Shown in pieces: positions 15,005 through 19,468 of a stretch of DNA of 19,468 bases. Numbering within the stretch: the stretch's first letter is position 1; each line of letters starts with the position of its first letter. The DNA comes from Acetobacteraceae bacterium (GTDB taxonomy: Bacteria > Pseudomonadota > Alphaproteobacteria > Acetobacterales > Acetobacteraceae). The stretch covers positions 38,682-58,149 of the forward strand of contig DNXO01000136.1 of assembly GCA_003506895.1 (NCBI GenBank), given 5' to 3'. Below the pieces are notes generated by a model. The model was given only the letters and a program-made list of their open reading frames with translations, searched no databases and was not told the DNA's origin. A program made the translations under genes and the position numbers.

Positions 15005-16369
15005 GTGTCGGTTGTTAATGCGGGTGCTCGTCTGGATCGGTTGCCGATCTCGTCATTTCATCGCCGGGTCTTTACGCTTGTCGCGATCGGCATGTTTTTC
15101 GATGGTTTCGACATCTACATCGCCGGCACCGTGCTTGGCACGACCCTGAAATCTGGCTTTTCCACCATGGGACAGAATGCCGCCTTCGTGTCGATGACCT
15201 TCGTCGGCATGATGCTGGGCAGCTTTGTCACCGGCTTTCTGGGTGACCGTTTCGGTCGGCGCTTCACCTATCAGGCCAATCTTGCGCTGTTCGGGCTGGC
15301 ATCGCTGGCGGCGGCATTCGCGCCGAATATGACGGTGCTGATCGCCCTGCGCTTTCTGATGGGTGTCGGCCTGGGGGCGGAAAACGTCGTCGGTTACTCC
15401 ACGTTGACCGAGTTCGCGCCCGCCGCCAGTCGCGGCCGCTGGCTGGGATTTCTCGCGGTTGTCGTGGTAACCGGCCTGCCCGTCGCCGTGCTGATCAGCA
15501 CGATCATGATCCCGGCATTCGGGTGGCGCAGCATGTTCGTGCTGGGCGGCATCGGCGCGCTGGTCGTCTGGTATATCCGCAAGGCGCTGCCGGAAAGCCC
15601 GCGCTGGCTGGAATCGGTTGGCCGGTTCGATGAAGCCGAGGCGTTGCTGAAGAAGATCGAGGCCTCGGTTCCGGGACCCTTGGCCCCGGTGAGGCCATCC
15701 GCACCAGCACCGTCGCGTGCCCTTTCAACCCTGTTCGCGCCCCCGTTGGCATCGCGCATGCTGTTGGGGTGCATCGCGCTGATTGTCATCAATACGCTTA
15801 TCTATGGGTTCATCACCTGGCTGCCGTCGTTCTTCGTGAAGCAGGGATTGTCGATCGCGACATCCTTCAACTTCACCCTGATCATGTCGCTCGGTGCGCC
15901 GGCCGGGTCCGCGATCGGCGCCCTGACCGCGGATCGTTGGGGCCGCAAGCCGACGCTGATCGGGGCATCGGCCGTGGCGATCGTTTTCGGGGCGATCTAT
16001 CCGTTCGTGACTGATCCGGTGATGCTGCCGCTGGTGGGGATTGCGCTGACCATACCCATGTATGTGCTGGTTGCCCTGCTGTTCGGTATCTACATCCCCG
16101 AACTGTTCCCGACAGAGGTGCGGCTGCGGGCTTCCGGCATCTGCAACACCTTCGGCCGTGGGGCGACGATCGTCACGCCGTTCCTGGTGGTCAAACTGTT
16201 CACCGACTATGGCGTCGTCGGTGTGCTTGCGATGATGATCGGCTTACTGTTTGTGCTGATCGCCGCAGTCGCGGCGCTGGGGATTGAACCGAGCCGGCGA
16301 AGCCTGGAAGAGGTTGCCAGCGGGTCGGATGAGGCTGGGGATGCTCCGGCGACGGCCGTCGCGCGATAA
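15005..16369 (+). CDS. MFS metabolite:proton symporter
   Basis: The 454-residue carrier has 12 predicted membrane segments and the marks of the sugar/aromatic-acid porter branch: FFDGFDIYIAG in helix 1 (31-41), GDRFGRRFTYQ (80-90), ALPESPRWLE after helix 6, ADRWGRKPT between helices 8 and 9, and IPELFPTEVRLRASG near helix 10. Transport of a carboxylic or aromatic acid is a fair guess; the substrate is not fixed by sequence. The start is a GTG at 15005 with AGGGGGAG (14988-14994) ending ten bases before it. Its stop is 11 bases before the molybdenum-hydroxylase gene, so both are probably one operon in which the carrier supplies the substrate. Confidence 0.88.
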   Translation: MSVVNAGARLDRLPISSFHRRVFTLVAIGMFFDGFDIYIAGTVLGTTLKSGFSTMGQNAAFVSMTFVGMMLGSFVTGFLGDRFGRRFTYQANLALFGLASLAAAFAPNMTVLIALRFLMGVGLGAENVVGYSTLTEFAPAASRGRWLGFLAVVVVTGLPVAVLISTIMIPAFGWRSMFVLGGIGALVVWYIRKALPESPRWLESVGRFDEAEALLKKIEASVPGPLAPVRPSAPAPSRALSTLFAPPLASRMLLGCIALIVINTLIYGFITWLPSFFVKQGLSIATSFNFTLIMSLGAPAGSAIGALTADRWGRKPTLIGASAVAIVFGAIYPFVTDPVMLPLVGIALTIPMYVLVALLFGIYIPELFPTEVRLRASGICNTFGRGATIVTPFLVVKLFTDYGVVGVLAMMIGLLFVLIAAVAALGIEPSRRSLEEVASGSDEAGDAPATAVAR

Positions 16370-16380
16370 GGGTTACCGAT

Positions 16381-18612
16381 ATGGATCGTGTTGGATTGCC
16401 GCAGGCGGACGCAGAGCGGTTGCGAAAACTGCGTGGCCAGGGCCGCTACACGGCGGACGAACGGTTCGAGGGTTCGGCGTACGCGGTGTTCGTTCGCAGT
16501 CCGCATGCCCATGCCAGGGTTGTTTCGGTGGATACGACTGAGGCAGCGGGCATGTCGGGCGTTGTGCGTATCCTGACCGGTGCGGATTGCGAGGGGCTGG
16601 GCAATTTCCCTGTTATCGACCGGGTTGGCACAGGGCTGGCGATCCCATTCCGTCCGGTTCTGGCCTCGGATATCGTGCGTCACCCCGGGGAGGCGGTCGC
16701 CTGTGTCATAGCCGAGACCCAGGCGCAGGCGCTCGACGCGGCCGAAGCAGTGATGGTGGACTATGACGCCCTGCCGGCGGCGGTCGGGCTGGCCGAGGAT
16801 GCGCCGTTGGTTCATCCCGGTGCCCCCGGCAACGTCGCGATGCGGCATGAAGCGGGCGATGCCGAGGCTGTGGATGCGGCCATGAAGGCCGCCGCCCTGG
16901 TGGTGGAAACCGAGATCCATATGCCTCGCCTGGCACCCGTGACGCTGGAACCCAGGGCGGCGGCGGCACGTTTCGATGACGGCGTCTTCTTCATTCGTGC
17001 GCCGCATCAAGGCGTGAACGAGATGCGGCGGGATTTCGCCGGCGTGTTCAACCTGCCGCAAGACCGGTTCCATGTCATGGGCGGTGAGGTCGGCGGCGGT
17101 TTCGGCCCGCGCAACATCGCCTATCCGGAATACGCGGCGGTCATGCTGGCCGCGAAACTGACCGGCCGCCCCGTCCTGTGGCACGGGACCCGCGGCGAGT
17201 CGTTCCTGACCGATATCCAAGGGCGCGGCGTGCGGGTGCGTGGCCGTTTGGCGGTGGACGCGGCGGGGCGATTTACCGCGCTGTCGATGCAATACGATGC
17301 CGATCTTGGCGCCTACATCTCGCCGGTCGCGGTCTTCGCCAACGTCAACAATCCGTTGCAGTCGCTGATCGGGTGCTACGACATTCCGGCCGCCCATGCC
17401 GTGTTCCGAATGATGCACACGCACGCCGTCCCGACCGGGCCGTATCGCGGGGCAGGACGGCCCGAGATGGCACTTCTGATCGAGCGCATGGTCGATATCG
17501 CCGCTCGGCGTCTGAACATGGACCCGTTCGCGCTGCGGCAGCGTAACATTATCCCGGCTGAAGCGTTTCCATTCACCCTGCCGAACGGCCCGCGCTACGA
17601 CAGCGGTGATTTCGACCGGTTGATGCGCGTTGCCAGGGAAGCATCGGACTGGGACGGTTTCGCGGCTCGCGAGGCTGCTTCTCCCGGTGTGCGGCTGGGC
17701 CGGGGAGTGGCGCTGTTTATCGAGGTTTCGGGCGGTGGGGGCGCCCCGGACGAAGCGGCGCTAACTCTGTCAGTTGTCGATGGTCAGGCCGCATTGCGGA
17801 TCGAGACCGTGACCGCCAGCACAGGGCAGTCCCATCCCCGAACATTCGCGCTGGTGGCGGGGCCGCGTCTGGGGTTGCCGGAAATCGCCGTGGATTTCGT
17901 GGCATCCGATCCGGGCACGGGGCTTTCCGGGGCAGGGTCCTATGCGTCCCGTAGCACGATTGCCGCCGGCAGCGCGGTCGCCGCGGCGGCCGATGCGTTA
18001 TCGCTGCGGCTGCGCGGCATGGCGGCGCTGCGTGCCAATTGCGCGCCGGAGGATTTGCATCTGGCGGATGAGGCTGTCTGCCGGACGGACGGAAGCCCGG
18101 TTTGCCGGCTGGTGGATTTGCTGGGCGAACCGATGACAGAAACGGGTCGCGTGGCACCGACACAGGCTTTTGCATCCGGCTGCCATATCGCGGAGGTCGC
18201 GATCGATGAGGCAACCGGGGCCGCGGTCCTGACACGCTATCTGGCGGTGGACGATGCGGGGGTGACCATCGACCACCAGGCGGCGGAGGCACAAATCCAG
18301 GGCGGGGTCGCGCAAGGGGTTGGCGAAGTGCTGGGGGAAGAGGCGGTGATCGATGCGGAGTCCGGTCAGCCTTATGCCGCGAGCCTGATGGACTATATGT
18401 TGCCTCGTGCTAACGACTTCCCACCGTATCGGGTGTTGGAATGCAACACGCCCTCGCCGTTCAATCCGCTGGGCGTGAAGGGCATTGGTGAGGCCGGCAC
18501 GACCGGCGCGCTGTGTGCGGTGACAAGCGCCATTGCCGACGCGCTGGGTGGACGGGACCTGCCGGCGATGCCGTTCACGCAGGAACGCCTGTGGCGGGCG
18601 CTTCAGCGTTAG
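16381..18612 (+). CDS. Xanthine dehydrogenase-family molybdopterin-binding large subunit
   Basis: The 743-residue protein is the molybdenum-cofactor subunit of the CoxL/XdhB type, which hydroxylates its substrate with water-derived oxygen. Motifs in order: the N-terminal a/b hammerhead domain with LRGQGRYTAD (18-27) and SPHAHARV (40-47); the cofactor-binding GGEVGGGFGPR (234-244); the active-site loop GPYRGAGRPE (353-362), where Gly357 replaces the Cys of CO dehydrogenase, so it is not a form I CoxL; and VKGIGEAGTTGA (699-710), with Glu704 the likely catalytic base. No iron-sulfur or FAD subunit gene lies next to it, though such enzymes need an electron outlet. AAGGG lies before the ATG. Nicotinate-, purine-, aldehyde- or aromatic-type substrates are all possible. 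Confidence 0.9.
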   Translation: MDRVGLPQADAERLRKLRGQGRYTADERFEGSAYAVFVRSPHAHARVVSVDTTEAAGMSGVVRILTGADCEGLGNFPVIDRVGTGLAIPFRPVLASDIVRHPGEAVACVIAETQAQALDAAEAVMVDYDALPAAVGLAEDAPLVHPGAPGNVAMRHEAGDAEAVDAAMKAAALVVETEIHMPRLAPVTLEPRAAAARFDDGVFFIRAPHQGVNEMRRDFAGVFNLPQDRFHVMGGEVGGGFGPRNIAYPEYAAVMLAAKLTGRPVLWHGTRGESFLTDIQGRGVRVRGRLAVDAAGRFTALSMQYDADLGAYISPVAVFANVNNPLQSLIGCYDIPAAHAVFRMMHTHAVPTGPYRGAGRPEMALLIERMVDIAARRLNMDPFALRQRNIIPAEAFPFTLPNGPRYDSGDFDRLMRVAREASDWDGFAAREAASPGVRLGRGVALFIEVSGGGGAPDEAALTLSVVDGQAALRIETVTASTGQSHPRTFALVAGPRLGLPEIAVDFVASDPGTGLSGAGSYASRSTIAAGSAVAAAADALSLRLRGMAALRANCAPEDLHLADEAVCRTDGSPVCRLVDLLGEPMTETGRVAPTQAFASGCHIAEVAIDEATGAAVLTRYLAVDDAGVTIDHQAAEAQIQGGVAQGVGEVLGEEAVIDAESGQPYAASLMDYMLPRANDFPPYRVLECNTPSPFNPLGVKGIGEAGTTGALCAVTSAIADALGGRDLPAMPFTQERLWRALQR

Positions 18613-18715
18613 GTCAGCGGAGAGGGGTCGTCGTTCGCCCGTTGGCCCACTGGCGGGCTTGTGCAGGAAACCCGCCGGACCGAATGCCCATGGCGTTCCC
18701 TTACGGGGGGAACGC

Positions 18716-18853
18716 ATGCGCAAGAGGTCCGATCCGCCGACCAAGGTATGCGCGGCATGCGGCAGGCTGTTTGTTTGGCGAAAGAAGTGGGAGGGGGTGC
18801 GCTACTGCTCCGAACGCCGCCGGCGCAACCGTAAGAGCGACGCGCGCAGTTAG
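18716..18853 (+). CDS. DUF2256 zinc-ribbon-like small protein
   Basis: The 45-residue basic protein has the DUF2256 pattern: PPTKVCAACGRLFVWRKKW (7-25) followed by VRYCSER (28-34). Cys12, Cys15 and Cys31 are present. The fourth Cys, which follows in the usual CSERC, is Arg35 here (codon CGC rather than TGC), so a normal four-Cys zinc site is not complete. The family is widespread and its function is unknown. A GGGGGG run five bases before the ATG serves as the ribosome binding site. It lies 103 bases after the molybdenum-hydroxylase gene and might be read through from it. Confidence 0.8.
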   Translation: MRKRSDPPTKVCAACGRLFVWRKKWEGVRYCSERRRRNRKSDARS

Positions 18854-18933
18854 GACCGAGTCCAGTCAACGGTGACGCCAGCTATTTGCCGTCATCATAA
18901 ATCATTTGTTCATAAATGCCGGTCAGAATGAAA

Positions 18934-18961
18934 ACGCCGGTGGGAATGGCCCCACCGGCGT
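18934..18961. terminator. Strong hairpin with a T run on the minus strand
   Basis: ACGCCGGTGGG (18934-18944) pairs perfectly with CCCACCGGCGT (18951-18961) around a 6-base loop. Read on the minus strand it is followed by TTTTC, fitting a Rho-independent terminator for transcription coming from aconitase. On the plus strand the same hairpin would sit in the leader of the small ORF at 18980, ending seven bases before its ribosome binding site, and could act there instead. Confidence 0.6.
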
Positions 18962-18968
18962 AACATCT

Positions 18969-18973
18969 GGAGG
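18969..18973 (+). promoter_or_regulatory. Ribosome binding site of the 26-residue ORF
   Basis: GGAGG lies six bases before the GTG at 18980. The match and spacing are near ideal, which is the main reason to take the short ORF seriously. Confidence 0.6.
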
Positions 18974-18979
18974 TCCACA

Positions 18980-19060
18980 GTGACACAAACACTGAACCTC
19001 TTGCTGCTATTGTTGGTGATCGTGACCATAAAAGTCAAGATCATCATCAAGAAGCGGTAG
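18980..19060 (+). CDS. Putative small membrane peptide, 26 residues
   Basis: A GTG-started ORF of 26 codons plus TAG encodes a peptide starting MTQTLN, followed by six Leu in a row (encoded by CTC, TTG, CTG, CTA, TTG, TTG), then VIVTI, and a basic tail KVKIIIKKR. This is the form of a single membrane-spanning peptide with a positively charged end, as in small regulatory membrane proteins or type I toxins. The ORF is far more AT-rich than its neighbours. It is framed by a strong hairpin upstream (18934-18961) and another just downstream (19067-19093). No family is recognised. A leader peptide is unlikely because the next gene is on the other strand. Confidence 0.5.
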   Translation: MTQTLNLLLLLLVIVTIKVKIIIKKR

Positions 19061-19066
19061 GGGACC

Positions 19067-19093
19067 GGGCCAGTCCTTCGACAGGGCTGGCCC
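19067..19093. terminator. Hairpin between the small ORF and aconitase
   Basis: GGGCCAGTCCT (19067-19077) pairs with AGGGCTGGCCC (19083-19093), an 11-base-pair stem with one G-T pair and a 5-base loop. It begins six bases after the small ORF stop and lies 25 bases beyond the aconitase stop on the other strand, so it could end either transcript. No T-tract follows on either side. Confidence 0.45.
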
Positions 19094-19117
19094 ACCCCCA
19101 GATGGCTCCCCGGATGG

Positions 19118-19468
19118 TCAGGCTGCCTTCGCCATCCCGCGCAGCACGTATTGCAGGATGCCGCCGTGCTGGTAGTAGGCGACCTCGTCCACCGTATCGA
19201 TCCGGCAGATCACCGGCACGGTATCGGTCGTGCCGTTGGACCGGTGGATCACCAGGTTCAGTTCCATCCGCGGCGTGATCGTGTCCAGGCCGGTGATGTC
19301 GATGATCTCATCGCCGGTGATGTTCAGCGACTTGCGGTCCATCCCGTCCTTGAACACCAGCGGCAGCACGCCCATGCCCACCAGGTTGGAACGGTGGATA
19401 CGCTCGAAGCTCTCGACGATCACCGCCTTCACGCCCAGCAGCATGGTGCCCTTCGCCGCCCAGTCGCG
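19118..19468 (-). CDS. acnA: Aconitate hydratase, C-terminal fragment
   Basis: The last 116 residues of aconitase A, which interconverts citrate and isocitrate in the TCA cycle, are present. They begin with RDWAAKGTMLLGVKAV and continue with ESFERIHRSNLVGMGVLPL, the highly conserved part of the swivel domain that brings active-site residues to the iron-sulfur cluster. They end in YVLRGMAKAA. The rest, including the three cluster Cys, lies beyond the right edge. The match is to the AcnA/IRP type rather than AcnB. Confidence 0.95.
   Translation of the reverse strand, partial: RDWAAKGTMLLGVKAVIVESFERIHRSNLVGMGVLPLVFKDGMDRKSLNITGDEIIDITGLDTITPRMELNLVIHRSNGTTDTVPVICRIDTVDEVAYYQHGGILQYVLRGMAKAA

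Noticed and set aside
16207..17424. Minus-strand ORF of 405 codons
   Set aside because: Antisense to the molybdenum-hydroxylase gene and the MFS gene end; low-complexity Arg/His-rich product with no recognisable motif.
18980..19060. Leu-rich leader peptide (leu attenuator)
   Set aside because: The peptide has six consecutive Leu and hairpins around it, but the next gene downstream is aconitase on the opposite strand, so there is no operon to attenuate.

Overview
The window reads as GC-rich alphaproteobacterial chromosome, probably Acetobacteraceae or a close relative within Rhodospirillales. The rpsT-dnaA pair, the GC-rich third codon positions and the mix of transport, oxidoreductase and envelope genes all suggest this. 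The assignment is inference; there is no rRNA or other decisive taxonomic marker. Most genes are single units or short operons, with several divergent and convergent pairs. I see no tRNA, rRNA, insertion sequence or CRISPR array.

Left part (1-4750), mostly minus strand: the first codons of a CobW-type GTPase, dnaA, a 400-base AT-rich spacer, rpsT with a good sigma70-like promoter, a cation diffusion facilitator, and an OxlT-like MFS carrier that keeps the Arg and Lys which bind oxalate in OxlT.

Middle (4900-9640): a small secreted Cys-containing protein of unknown function, a LivH-type ABC permease with no partner liv genes in view and probably a TTG start, about 1.1 kb that is largely empty (two doubtful small ORFs), an SDR protein with Phe at the catalytic Tyr position, and a divergent family 2 glycosyltransferase.

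Right-middle (9695-13878, minus strand): a compact co-directional set transcribed as O-antigen-ligase-like membrane protein, secreted beta-propeller, sterol-desaturase-type membrane hydroxylase (its start overlaps the propeller stop by one base) and a DUF169 protein. With the glycosyltransferase facing it, this is the best candidate for an undescribed system, perhaps in envelope lipid or glycan modification. That role is inferred.

Right part (14046-19468): an alpha/beta-hydrolase-fold protein whose nucleophile Ser is Gly, divergent from an MFS carrier plus molybdenum-hydroxylase large-subunit operon (uptake and oxidation of an unknown organic substrate is the simplest reading). Then come a 45-residue DUF2256 zinc-ribbon-like protein missing its last Cys, an unusually AT-rich 26-codon ORF for a membrane peptide with a strong ribosome binding site and flanking hairpins, and the C-terminal end of aconitase.
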